DNA from: Sesamum alatum
Taxonomy: Eukaryota; Streptophyta; Magnoliopsida; Lamiales; Pedaliaceae
Assembly: GCA_034509735.1 (NCBI GenBank)
Contig: JACGWO010000008.1
Span: forward strand, 15,201,864 to 15,265,863
DNA: 64,000 bases
Direction of reading: 5' to 3'
Shown here piece by piece: positions 12,655 to 24,199 of this stretch. How positions within the stretch are numbered: position 1 is the stretch's first letter; each line of letters starts with the position of its first letter. The notes below the pieces were generated by a model that had not been told where the DNA came from, made no database searches, and saw only the letters and a program-made list of their open reading frames with translations. Both the position numbers and the translations under genes were made by a program.

Positions 12655-13010
12655 ATCCTATTTGAGGTACAATATTTCAAATATATAACTACCGTTCCTA
12701 TTTGATGTACAATATTTCAAATATGGCAGCTAATTAAAAAAAATGAGAAAATTTGAATTAGGAACGGTCCAATTATATAACCACCGTTCCTAGTTGAGGT
12801 ACAATATTTCAAATATGGCGGCTAATTAAAAAAAATGAGGAAAATTTGAAATAGGAACGGTACCAATACATAAACGACCGTTCCTATTTGAGGTACAATA
12901 TTTCAAATATGGCGGCTAATAAAAAAAATGAGGGAAATTTGAATTAGGAACGGTAGATGTACACTTATGACCGTTCCAATATGTAGCCCAATATTTCGTT
13001 TTGGCGCCCA
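12655..13010. repeat. 92-94 bp tandem repeat inside the CACTA element
   Basis: ACCGTTCC boxes start at 12691, 12783, 12877 and 12970, giving steps of 92, 94 and 93 bp. Each unit contains GGTACAATATTTCAAATATGG, an A-rich block and a GGAACGGT box, so every unit carries an inverted motif pair. It lies directly after the transposase gene. Confidence 0.85.
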
Positions 13011-13679
13011 ATGAAAAATTGGTGAAAAATTCAACTACTAGGAACGGTAATACTACAAATAATCGTTCCTCAGTTTACTTGGAACGGTAAATATGTCAGG
13101 GCATAAAAACGACATCGTTCTTTATAATAGGAACGGTCATGGGAACACATTGTCTATTATGTTACCGTTCCTACTTGTACAACTACTTCCAATTTGTCCG
13201 ATATCTCAACATCGGTCAGCCGGATCGACACCATTTTTTAACACGTATAAGGTTATGGATATGAATTGATGTCCAACGGTCGGATTTCCAATCAGTAACC
13301 TGGATCTAAGGATGCATCTATTTTTTGTACGATGAATACTGACCGGATACGATAACTCGAGATCCGCAAACCGAAATATTTCAAAACGACATATAATGTA
13401 TTCTTTTGTGTGTTATATCATATCTAACGGTCTGATTGAAATTTTGACGGTCTGATTATGTCGTGCAGTACAACAATATAGGATGCTAGTTACATCTGTG
13501 AAATACTAACAAACATAAATATACAAAAATAGTTCACATTTGTGAACGTGTGTCTATTTTTCGGAAATTATTACAAATTTTTTTAAATCTTTAAACATCC
13601 AATTCTATACGTTTATTTAATAAAATAAATGTTCCAAACGTATTTTTCTGTATTTTATATTTATTATCTAAGAAAATAG
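13011..13679. other. Spacer within the CACTA element
   Basis: There is no coding signal. A few GGAACGGT / ACCGTTCC boxes (near 13040, 13080, 13130, 13160) lie in its first third. The rest is AT-rich without recognisable repeats. Confidence 0.5.
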
Positions 13680-14005
13680 ATTAAATATTGTAATACATAT
13701 AGGAACGGTAAGGTGTATAATTAGGAACGATACATGTGTACAATTAAATAAACGACGTCGTTTTACATGATAGGAACGGTACCTGTCACACTAGGCATTT
13801 TACGTGACCGTTCTAGTATGTGATATGTAATAAAACGACGTCGTTTTCAAAGTTAGGAACGGTACCTGTCACACTAGGCATATTACGTAACTGTTCCTAG
13901 TATGCAATATGTAATAAAACGTCGTCGTTTTGAAACCAATACGACGTTGTTTTTCTGTTTAGGACCTGCATTAGGAACGGTATACATAAAATTGTACCGT
14001 TCCTA
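13680..14005. repeat. Internal motif array with an 83-bp tandem duplication
   Basis: TAGGAACGGTACCTGTCACA occurs at 13771 and again at 13854. Each copy is followed by a GACCGTTC- or ACTGTTCC-like box and by a TAATAAAACG(A/T)CGTCGTTTT palindrome-rich end. A last GGAACGGT...ACCGTTCC pair spans 13974-14005. It resembles the terminal arrays but lies between the two genes. Confidence 0.8.
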
Positions 14006-14029
14006 ATGTCTAATATAAATACGACCCTT
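14006..14029 (+). promoter_or_regulatory. Candidate promoter of the TnpA-type gene
   Basis: CTAATATAAATACG directly follows the internal motif array, just as a TATA-like box follows the left terminal array before the first gene. The position fits a start for a spliced leader ending at the 16541-16543 acceptor. This is inference from sequence only. Confidence 0.45.
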
Positions 14030-14415
14030 ATCCGATTTTTCCCCATTTCTGGCTCTCCTTCTTCCCCATTTCCCCCCTCCCTCTTCCCCATTTCCCCCTC
14101 CCTCTTCCGACCATTTCCCCCCTCCCACCACCGTTCGAGACCACCACCACCACCACCTACCGAGGACACCACCACCACCACCTCCCTCTTCGATCCCCAT
14201 TTCTCCCTCCCTCTTCCCCATTTCCCCCTCCCTCTTCCGACCACCACCACCACCAAAAGTCGAGGCCACCACCACCACCAAAAAAGAGGCCGACACCACC
14301 ACCACCACCAAACGAGGCCACCACCACCACCACCAAAAGGATCCGACACCACCACCGTTCGAGGCCACCACCACCACCGTTCGAGGCCGACACCACCACC
14401 AAGCCGCCGTCGTCG
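14030..14415. repeat. C-rich / (CCA)n low-complexity leader
   Basis: The sequence is almost entirely CCCC, TTCC and (ACC)n blocks. It gives long but meaningless open frames on both strands (Pro/His/Thr-rich one way, Trp/Gly/Val-rich the other). I read it as leader sequence of the second CACTA gene. Confidence 0.6.
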
Positions 14416-14429
14416 TACCAAGTAGGGTT

Positions 14430-16543
14430 TCCAAAAACCCTACTATGATTTCTCTTTTTTTATTTTTTTTTTTCTGAATATCTGGGTAATTTCAGAAATA
14501 TTTCTGAAATTTCTGAAATATTTCTGAAATATTTCTGAAATTTCTGTAATTTTTGTTCATATTTCTATAATTTTTGTTGATATTTCTGTAATATTGCTGT
14601 AAATTTTGTAATATTGTTGTAATTTGTGTTGTAATATTGTTGTAATATTGTTGTAATTTCTGTTGTATATAATGTTGAAATTTCTGAAATATAATATTGT
14701 ATATATAATGTTTAAATTTCTGTTGTATATATAATGTTGAAATTTCTGTTGTATATATATGTTGTATAATTTTTGGGTATATTGTTGTAATTTCTGAAAT
14801 ATGTTGTATAATTTTTGGAATATTTTTGTAAATCTGAAAATTCGAAAAATATGGAAATCTGGAAATTTTTAAAATTTTTTAATTTTGTACTTTTTTTAAT
14901 AATCTGGAAATTTTAAATTTATAAAAATCTGAATTTTTTGAATTTTCTGGAAATTGAAAATATTTAAAATCTGGCATTTTATTTTTTTAATAATCTGGAA
15001 ATTCAAAATATTTAAAAGGGTTAATTACACTGACCTCCCCTGCTACTATGGGAATTTACAAATTCCCCCCTCTTACTATGAAAATTACATAAACTTCCCT
15101 TCCAAATATATACACCTTACAAATTGCCCCTTCCGTTAGTCAACTTAATGGATTTCGTTGATGTCATAAAAAAAAGGGTCTAAACTTCTTATAATACCCT
15201 CAACCTGAATGACTCTATTTTCTATGACTTAAATACCCTTAAAGGATAATTTGTTATTTTTAAAGTTAATAAGGGTGTATACTTTAGTATATTGTTTTAT
15301 GACATTTTTTTAATCAAATATTGTGTATGTGTAGGTTGTGACATTAATTTCTATTCCTAACAATCATCAAAGCTTGCAAATTTTGTTGAAATTATATTAT
15401 TTTATAGCAAGTAATAAAATAGAGTTTATATTACTCAAATGTTACAAATATTGAGGCAAATTCCATTATTTCAGCCAATTTTACTATGCCGAATTAAAAT
15501 TTAAACAAGTCAATTTTAGTGTATTTTAATTCTTAAAGTTCTATACGTTACAATTCCTAGAAAAATAAAGACATAAGTATATTTTTAAATTATTCGGAAA
15601 AAAAACTTTTTTCCTTCTTTTTATTTCAAATAAAGAAATAAGAAAATACTTCTATTATTAATTTTATTGAATTATTTTTAGTTTAATAAATGAGGGCAAA
15701 ATGATTATTTAAGCACCTATTATTAAATTTGACTAACACATGTTAGCTAGAGGGGGCAATTTGTAATTTTCATAGTAAGAGGGGGGAATTTGTATATTCC
15801 CATAGTAGCAGGGGAGGTGAGTGTAATTAACCCTATTTAAAATCTCCCATTTTATTTTTTTAATAATCTGGAAATTTAAAATATTTAAAATTTGGAATTT
15901 TAAAATATTTAAAATCTCGAATTTAATTTTTTTAAAAATATGGAATTTTTAATTATTCCAAAATCTGGAATTTTTAATATTTTTAAAATCTGGAATTTTT
16001 AAATTTTTCAAAATTCTGGAATTTTTAATATTTAAAATTTAGAATTTTTAAAATATTTAAAATCTGGAATTTAATTTCAGAATTTTAAAATTTGGAATTT
16101 TTAAAATATTTAATAATCTGGAATTTTTAAAATATTTAAATTCTGGAAATTTAATGTATTTAAAATCTGGAATTTTTAAAAATATTTCAAAATCTGGAAT
16201 TGTTAATTTTTTCAAAATCTGGAATTTTTAATTTTTTCAAAATCTTGATTTTTTAAATTTTTAAAAATCTGGAAATTTAAAATATTAAAAAATCTGGAAT
16301 TTTATTTTTCAAAATCTGGAATTTTTAATTTTTTCAAAATTTGGAATTTTTAAATTTTTAAAATTCTTGAAATTTAAAATATTTAAAATTTGGAATTTTA
16401 TTTTTTTAAAAATCTGGAATTTTTAATTTGCCAGAATTAGTGCACTTTTAGGGTAAAATTATGGTATTTACTTTGCATATATATTAAATAAATTAGAAAA
16501 TTTTCATTATTGAAATTTATTGATACTTATGTGTTTTTTTTAG
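14430..16543 (+). other. AT-rich degenerate repeats, probable 5' leader intron
   Basis: First come TTTCTGAAATA units (14470-14560) and TTGTTGTAAT units (14590-14780). From 14820 to 16440 there are variants of AATCTGGAATTTTTAAA. The block ends in GTGTTTTTTTTAG at 16543, a good splice acceptor three bases before the TnpA ATG. A donor in the 14410-14435 region (for example CCAAGTAGGG) is possible but weak. A Mutator-type MITE is inserted at 15018-15833. Confidence 0.5.
15018..15833. mobile_element. Mutator-type MITE, 816 bp, 9-bp target duplication
   Basis: The inverted termini begin GGGTTAATTACACT and end AGTGTAATTAACCC. They match for about 75 bp, through the TACTATGGGAAT and TACTATGAAAATTA blocks. 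TATTTAAAA flanks both sides exactly (15009-15017 and 15834-15842). A 9-bp duplication with long TIRs is typical of Mutator-like elements. There is no coding capacity. It sits in the AT-rich leader of the CACTA TnpA gene, so it inserted after that region existed. Confidence 0.92.
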
Positions 16544-16546
16544 ATA

Positions 16547-18190
16547 ATGTCTGGTCGGGATTTTCCACCCCGAGGAGGTGGCCGTGGCCGTGGTCGTGGT
16601 CGTGGTCGTGGCCGCGGTCGCGGCGAACTGGCTATACTGCCGGCCGGTGTTGCTTCCCAGGATGGGGAAGCAAATTTCCGACCACCACCACCACCAGCAC
16701 AGCAGGCACCCGCACCACCTCCGCCGGATCAGCAGCCCGGTGCGTCTACTGTTGCGCCAGATCAGCAGCCCGGTGCGTCTACTGCTGCGCCGGATCAGGA
16801 GCCCGGACCATCCACTACCGCACCGGCGGTCGATCCGGCCCGTCCATGGGCTGCCCCACCACCACCACCCCCACCGGCCCCACCACTCCCACCACCATCC
16901 GCGCGCCAGTACATCACACTCGCCGATGCGAGGTACAATTTATGTTTTTAATTTTTTTTTGTAATTTAAATTAATATTTTTATGTCATTTATACTTTAAT
17001 TATTTTATAATTTCAGTGCTGATCGGAAGATCCACGAGCGCATGTACGCGACTGTCCGAGGACACTATCCCCACCCGTGGGGCTGTTTGCGCCAGGTGCC
17101 GCTAGAGCACCAGCATTTTTGGTTTGAGAGCTTGAAGGTAACATGAATTATTTTTTTTTTAAAAATATTTCCACAATCTAAGTTCAATAATAATTTAATA
17201 TATTTTTTTAATATAGATGACGTACTGGTGGGACGCCGACGACGAGTCGATGTTCAAGATCTTCCATGTCTGGGTGGGAAAGTTCTTGAGGAAGAAGTTC
17301 GTCCTCGCCAGACAGTCGCTGCAGAAGCCTCTATGGCTGGCGAACGAGGTGTGGCGACAGCTCCTCCTGTACTGGGCTTCCCCGGAGTTCCTGAAGGAGT
17401 GCGAGAAGAACAAGGCGAACCGGAACGCCAACCCAGCCGCATCCACTGTGTACCGCGGGGGATCTGTCTCCGTCGGTATGCACAAGCGGAAAATGGTAAG
17501 ATATCTAATTTTATTTTAATTATTTATTACTATTTAATTTAAATTATAATAACTGTTTCCCATTGATGTTGTACAGGCGGAGCAGCTCGGCCGGCCAGTG
17601 AAGCAGATGGAGTTATTCTCCAGATGCTACAAGAAGAAGACCGACGGCGGCTGGAGCGGGTCGAGGGCAGCGGAGGTGGCGGTAAGTTGTAATTAATACT
17701 TTCTACAATATTTTTTTTAAATATTTTAAAATTTTCTAATTTATTGTAATTATTTTTGCAGGAGATGTTCCAGAAGATGATGCAGGATCATCAGTCTCAG
17801 GCCCCTGAGGATCCTGCTTCCGAATCAGAGGCCTCGGTGGCGCAGCAGACCGAGCAGCAGATGTGGCTGAGTTGCGTCGGGGGCAAGAACAAGGGCCGGG
17901 TACTTGGTCTTGGTTCTGAGGCCCTGTCGCTCAGCCAGGCCATTACCCCGCCATCGCCACCGCCACCGCCACCGCCTCAGCCAGCGCCAGCGCCAGCGCC
18001 CGCGACAGAGCCAGCGCCTCCGTCAAACATGGAGGGTCGGTTGGGCCGCCTCGAGGAGATGATGGCGGACCTGATGTGCATGGTCAAGGACATGCAGACC
18101 AGTCGCTCCCGCGCCGGCCTGTCACGGCCTCCTAGAGACCCCACCATGCCAGACATTGACGAGATGGACGAGTCCGATGGGGACGAATAG
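16547..18190 (+). CDS. CACTA TnpA-type transposase (Transposase_24 family), intact when spliced
   Basis: Exons are 16547-16932, 17017-17137, 17217-17495, 17577-17681 and 17762-18190. All four introns are GT-AG and all phases join, giving 439 codons plus stop. Residues about 5-28 are an Arg/Gly repeat and about 44-118 are Pro/Ala/Gln-rich. A Trp-rich block follows (MTYWWDADD, exon 3, residues 170-178), then GGSVSVGMHKRKM, MELFSRCYKKKTDGGW, and the diagnostic VGGKNKGRVLGLGSEA in exon 5. The acidic C-terminus holds a short helical stretch rich in Met and Leu. In En/Spm, TnpA binds the subterminal motifs and helps cut the ends. No stop or frameshift is visible, unlike the partner gene upstream. 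The assignment rests on family motifs. Confidence 0.85.
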
Positions 18191-18922
18191 TACATTATGT
18201 ATTTTTTTTTTTGTAATCAAATCGGATAATATTCGTATTTAATATAATTTTTATTTTTAAATTATGCATTTTTTGATATTCAAATATTATTTATATAATC
18301 AAAATATTATTATTAATTTAAATGATAAAAACTACTAATAAAAAAAAAAACATCAATTAGGAACGGTACTTTAAACGCAACGTATTCGCAAAGAACCGTT
18401 CCTATATTTGACTATTTTAAAAAGACAAACCGTTCCCAGGACCGAGGAAAACACTATTCCAACTATATATGTCAACCGTTCCTAAATACCGTACGTACCG
18501 TGCCTAATTCTATTCCAACATCAATGTTTTTGTGGTAAACCTTTCGTTCTAAACACAATACCAATAACCGGTCTAATAGATTATTCCAAATCTTGAGTGC
18601 AAATACCGTTCCTAAGGATCGCGACAAAATATATTCCAGCTACCGTTCCTAAGCTATAAAATATACCGATCCTACATGTATGCCAGACACCATGCCAAAT
18701 TCTATGTACAACAGAACAGGCCTGTTCCAAACAAAGTTCTAATGACCGTTCCGAAATGCGAGATTTGTTTTCGATATTACGGTTCCTAATGTTTATAAGG
18801 TGTTCTAAATGCAAAAAAATCAAATTTATAGGTAAGAAGTCAAGTAGGAACGGTAGAACATGGTAGTGACAACTACCGTTCCAAAATAGGAACGGTAACG
18901 TTACTACCGTTCCTAATAATTA
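18191..18922. repeat. CACTA right subterminal motif array and extension
   Basis: ACCGTTCC-type boxes recur from 18360 to 18920, ending with AACTACCGTTCC, AGGAACGGTAACG and CTACCGTTCC. A degenerate terminus lies at 18525-18537. The motifs beyond it (18538-18922) may be a second, older end of the same family. Confidence 0.65.
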
Positions 18923-18984
18923 GGATCGCCTCTTATTGCTACTTGATCTATAGTCCACGAACCTAAAAACTATGGTCAAACTAG

Positions 18985-19506
18985 AAATTATAGTGAATGG
19001 AGACAAGGAATGAAAACACGAGATTCAAGCTCTTGAGAAAAAAACACTTGGGAATCAACTATTTTACCCAAAAGGGGAAAGGGCTATTGGTTGAAAATGG
19101 CTTCAAGAAGCTAGACTTAAATCTGATGGGAGTGTCGACAAGTATAAGCAAGGTTGGTGGCAAAAAATTATTAGAAGATAGAGGAGATATATTACACTGA
19201 GGGTTTTTCCCCTATAGCAAAAACTGTGGATGTGAGGGTGGTGTTAGTTGTTGCTTCTGCTTTTGCTTGGCTAATTCACTAACTTCACATCAATAATGCA
19301 TTTTAAATGGTTATTTGGATGTATGCATGTTCCTGATGGATACTCTGTGACTTTGGCCAAATTTGCAATCTTCAAGATAATGGAATCAAGAGTTTACTAA
19401 CAAGCTTGTTGACTTTGGTTTTGTTCAATCTCAATATGATCATTGTTTGTTTATTAAAAACAATCTCTCAAGTTTGGTAATCTTGCTAATGTATGTTGGT
19501 GTTGTG
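18985..19506 (+). pseudogene. Old copia RT fragment, piece 1 of 3
   Basis: Translated in shifting frames it gives EIQALEKK-like, DGSVDKYKARLVAK-like, then LDINNAFLNGYLD-like blocks, and finally EFTNKLVDFGFVQSQYDHCLFIKN (19390-19460) and MYVGVV where YVDDV is expected. All are consecutive copia RT motifs. The frame is broken many times. The sequence stops at 19506, where a long LTR begins. The missing continuation (YLNDMFIIKDL) appears at 30862 on the same strand. Confidence 0.75.
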
Positions 19507-19744
19507 TGTAAGTGTAGGTGACAAGAAAGTCAATTAGTTGGTTGTTTTGTAATCAACTGTGAATAATCTTATTCGATGCAATGTTAAATATCATGAAACA
19601 GTTTATTCTTGGGCATCTTTGCCGTGGTATAGTTTATATTATTACTGCATTTCATGGACAAAGCCCACATACTAGTTAAATCAACGAAGTGGGGTCACCA
19701 TTTGATGGAGACTATGAAATCAACTCTAAAAAATGGGCATTAAG
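19507..19744 (+). repeat. Diverged long LTR (+), left part
   Basis: Starting TGTAAGTGTAGGTGACAAGA, it aligns with the reverse complement of the 2.15-kb LTRs of the neighbouring element. Shared blocks include AAAGTCAATTAG-TTGGTTGTT, GACAAAGCCCACA and GACTATGAAATCAA. It is cut at 19744 by the 9.4-kb minus-strand element. The rest continues after 29166. Confidence 0.7.
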
Positions 19745-21920
19745 TGAAAGAATCGGTATGGCTCGGGAACGCGGCGGAAGTGTAAAATAAAAAAAAATTT
19801 AAAATGATTTCAAATGGGTGTTCCCTTTGAAATCCCAAGCGTTCGGTGTATTCAAAAGCATCATAACATAAAGAAGAACATGCTTGAACATGTGGCTAGA
19901 GGAGGAAACAAAAAAGTACAATAATTTAAATTGGAAAATTACCGTTTTCGTTTCACATGTAGCACGGCAACAATCATTGATTCCTTTTTCGTTCCTTTTC
20001 CGTTCACTTTAGGATCCGACTTAGAATCTCTATAAAGATGATCCACACTACAATAGAAAGTAAAATCTCAATCCACTGCTAGATGGAAACGAGATCAGTG
20101 GAAGAAAATCTGAATAACACTATCATATTAGTGTATTCGAATTCCTCTTTGTTCTTAACTTGAATAGGCTTCAAGAAGAACACAAAAAATAGTATTTTGG
20201 AGAGGGAATTTCGTGGTTTATGTGCAAGACAGGAGTTAGAAGAGTATGTGTGTAGTTGTGTAATTGTAAGTAGTTTTCAAAACCACCTACACACTAATGC
20301 ACAACTTGTGCTCAACCTCCAACCATGTTAGCACAATATGTGCACCACCTAACCATCATGGAAAGCCACATCATTGCTTACATGGAGGATCTTCAACTTC
20401 TCTTCAACTTGCATCAAACCTTTAAGCTTGGATTTCAAGTCATGGATCGATTTTCACCGGTCTTGATTTAATCAAATTAAATCAAGTGATCCATGGGTTT
20501 CCAATTTATCCAATTAATTTTAAAACCTTATTGAAATCCAAAAGTTTATTCAATCCAATCAAATAAACATAAGCTCAAGCACTAATTAATTGATCCAATC
20601 AATTAATTGAACGAAACTCAATAAATTAATCCAATTAATTTAAAGGTGTTAAGCCTAAAATTAATTAATCCAATTAATTAATTCTTGGGCCATCCATCCA
20701 ATGGATTTCCCAATAAATGATCCAATTATTTATATTCTCCTTGAATTAATTTATTAATTTAATCCAATTAAATTAATTCGCTTCTTCCAGAATTAATTCT
20801 AAATTAATTCTACTAGATCCATAGTGATTTGTGTGTGACTCTTTAGGTTCACCCTCAGCTAGAATTGGACTTGTGACCAACACAATCAATTAATTAAATT
20901 AAATTAAATTAATTATTTCTGATTAACCATTAACCAGAAACGCCCGTCACCATGGGTGGCTGTCTAGCAACGGTCCATGGTACTAGAGACTAGGTGAATA
21001 TTGGCGTGAGCATTTAGGCTCCGAATTCCTTACAGGTACAGTCCTTACGTTGACCATCTCCCGACCTTAGTCTAGGGTAAGGAATTGGGCGTCGGTTCCG
21101 ATCCTGGACCAGGCAACTATGCTTAATACTCGAGACGCATTTACTATATTGATCGACCTAGGGAACCATTCCTACTTGACCAATCGCTACGACCGTAGAC
21201 TTGAAGAGTCTAAACCATCTCAGAGTGCATAGGAGACATAGCTATCAAATACTGATAGGGGACAGATTCTCTCTTGGAACCCATCGTCGTCATGACATAC
21301 TCCGACTACACTAGACAAGGCTTATAATGACCATATCAAAGACACGATCACTTCTCGCCAGATCCAAGATATAGCCTTCATATGCATGCGACTGCCATGA
21401 TTCCTCAAGTATGAGGACTAATCCCGTACTATCGGAACCGAAAATTCTAGTCATCACGACCAAGCCTCCAAGGTTTTCATATGACGATTCCCACGAGTCA
21501 GTTCAGTCAGTCGACTACCTTGCCAACTAACCCACTAAAATTGCATAGACGACCTACGTCTGGCACCGAAGAAACTCGGCACTCACCCAGTGAATGCAAT
21601 AGTTAGTGCAAGTCTTTATATGGAACTCGAGGCCAAGTCTCGAGGTCCTCGACTTGGAACGTTTCAGACCGACCCTCAAGGAATTGATTTCATAGCCGCC
21701 AACCTATGCGCAACTCAACTCAATAGGTTTAACCAATCGATCTGTGGGCTTTTGTCATGACATTAAAACACCATTCAATGTGAGTACTAAGCACAACAAA
21801 TACATTTTGTCAATGATGAATACTTATTTTATCCATCAATATAATATGACTCTTATAAAGATCGACGAATAGTTCCCAGAACAACCAATCTAATTGACTT
21901 TTTGGTCACCTATTCGAACA
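19745..21920 (-). repeat. 3' LTR of the gag-only element
   Basis: On the plus strand it begins TGAAAGAATCGGTATGG and ends CACCTATTCGAACA. It aligns throughout with 27012-29161, with scattered substitutions and small indels. It is 2176 bp. Confidence 0.88.
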
Positions 21921-21934
21921 ATCTCCCCATTGAC
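21921..21934 (-). other. Polypurine tract of the gag-only element
   Basis: On the minus strand TCAATGGGGAGAT immediately precedes the LTR's TGTTCGAATAGG. The position and purine content fit the plus-strand primer. Confidence 0.65.
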
Positions 21935-24199
21935 CACAAAGCCAATTACCCATGTTGCTCAGAGCCTTCTGAGCATGAGAAATCTATGATACTGACTCGA
22001 TCTTGTGGGTCTACTATATTTCTCTGTCGAAGTGACACGGTCCAACTGTGTCACCTCTTCCTACCATCGCTGCCTACAAATGGTGGCTGTCTAAGAATTT
22101 TTCATGGATCTGTGATGAGGTCTCGGGCCCAAATGCTTTTGCCAAAGCCTAGTTATTCGCCTCTAAGGCAACTACTGGCTCGGTCGTGCTATGCACCACA
22201 TCCATCCTATGGATGCGATTTTCAATCCAAACCACTTTCCAGAAACGACTTCCATAGTCACCATACATTCGACTTTCATAATGAAATATTGTGGTATCCC
22301 GCTTGCAACCTTTCCAAGCCACCACACTCACCATTAAGTCCCAATGTACATACATATTGAGACTAAACATTATTCACATGATTCTGAAAGCGAGTATCGC
22401 TATAGCCTTCCAGAATCAACCCTCCACCAAATGTGCATCAAGAACACTTCTTTAATCCTTATTCATGTATTAAAGATTATTGTCAATAGTTGTCTACTGC
22501 CTCCACGGCATAAGCCCAATAACCGTTGTTACGCCCAAAGCATACACAACATCAAGCCTAATGTACGGAACAATATTTTCATGCTGCCTATGGCAAAGAC
22601 GTAGGGGATGTCAAACATCTAAGCTTTGTCATCAGTCTACCATGACTGAGTCTTGAACAACTTAACCCTGCATAAAGGAATTCAATTCCTTTCATGGAGA
22701 ATTGCGTAAATAATGCTCGTGTTTCAGTGTTTCCTAACATCTTAAATTCATTCCAAATGAATAAGACGTTACAAACTAAACACTTGGAACAAAACTACCC
22801 TCCCACTGACCTAAGGCCCATTACTGATTGAGTCATACTCCGTATGAACTAGTCAAAATGAATATTCCAGTTACACAAAATTTCAAACCCAGTTTGAATA
22901 TTCATGACGGATCCAATAACTCGAAGCCATTGATCCAAACCCCATGTCCAACATCAATTCTCCTTGTATCTTTTGGATCATAATCCAATTGACCGAACAA
23001 GCCCAGAAACCTGTACCTCTCAAGTGACTAAGGTATTCTGGTTATCCCTAGGAGTAATGGAATACAATTAGTGGAATAATATAATTACAAATGATGTTTG
23101 CATTATTCTGCATTAAACCTGCACAATTCAGACACCCAATTTAATTTGTCTGCCACTAGTCCCTTGACGTATGTGGGACCATCCCATGTTCTTAAAAACT
23201 TTGTAGGATATAGGCTTGCCAAATCATATGCTATATGGAAACTAGATCGGACTATTAGAAAATGCCATGTTTCTTAACTTGGCAACCTTTCAAATCCATG
23301 TCTAGACGGGTTAAGGTAATTCAGTGAAACCCCAACCGAACCAAGTCTAACAAGGTTCGATTTCCCCCTTATCAGAGACCGTTCAACCATGGTCCTTACA
23401 GGAAGAATTCCACTGATTGAGAATTTCATTCTCATCTGGATATTCAAGAACTCGCAATAAACACACGCCCCTTCAATCTAATCGAGAGGTTTAATTTTTC
23501 AACCAGCTTGGTTCACCACTCCAAGTCTAATCCCCCGAACCTACACAAGGTCCTTAGACTTGTGAACCCTCTTATGGTCTTGTGTATTCAGTAACCTACG
23601 GATGTCTAAATGGATCCAATCCAGTAGACTTTTGGAAATCCCACTTTGTCCAATCAAGAAGCTTTACGGTCTTTCCATCTTAGAGAGGATTTGTAAGCTA
23701 GTCGACTCAAATTGTCTATTGCTGGACTCTTTGAATCTTCCAAATTCCTCGTCCTTAACTAGAGGAAAACCATCCTAGCTTATGGATGCTAAACTCGTAA
23801 GTTTATCTTGATTATCCATTTTAATCATTTGATATTGAGTACTCATAATCCGATTATGGGCTAGTGTTTAAGGATAATTATGTATCCCACCTACCAGACA
23901 AGAATAGCCATTCTTTGTCAAATAAAGAAATTTTATTGATTAAACATATGTAATTCAAAAACTGTCCAACAGTACATAAAAAAACATACTTCGATCATTC
24001 TAGGTTACATATTTCCTTTCAAACTCTATCCTAACATGATCACTACTATGCTAAGCCTAACTAGTCCCTAGTCTTTGCAGCAACGGCCCTACCATAGCTA
24101 AGCCTTAGGTACTATCTTGGCTTTCTACTCATAATCATCTGCAAACCATTCGCAGATTATGATTAACTGTAGTCCAATACAAAAGAGTAAGAACAATAA
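21935..24199. other. Non-coding interior of the gag-only element
   Basis: I see no protease, integrase or RT motif on either strand. The open frames near 21902-22604 are short and featureless. In an autonomous copia element this downstream part would hold pol. Confidence 0.55.

Larger units (their letters stand above)
7916..18537 (+). mobile_element. CACTA (En/Spm) DNA transposon, about 10.6 kb
   Basis: The left end is CACTACAAAAAAATGC, the classic CACTA terminus. It is followed by many GGAACGGT / ACCGTTCC subterminal motifs in both orientations. Inside lie a TNP2-type gene (broken) and a TnpA-type gene (apparently intact), the usual two-gene set of the superfamily. The best right-end candidate is 18500-18537: read on the minus strand it gives TACCACAAAAACAT, a degenerate version of the left terminus with a GGAATAG box next to it. 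The 3-bp flanks (TCT left, AAC right) do not match. The same motifs continue to 18922, so the right border is uncertain. Confidence 0.8.

Noticed and set aside
12655..13010. Regular repeat array that could suggest CRISPR
   Set aside because: The 92-94 bp units repeat throughout, with no unique spacers, and lie inside a plant CACTA element.
14003..14434. Long open frames on both strands (Pro/His-rich, Trp/Gly/Val-rich)
   Set aside because: They are translations of (CCA)n and C-rich simple sequence and disappear as genes once composition is considered.
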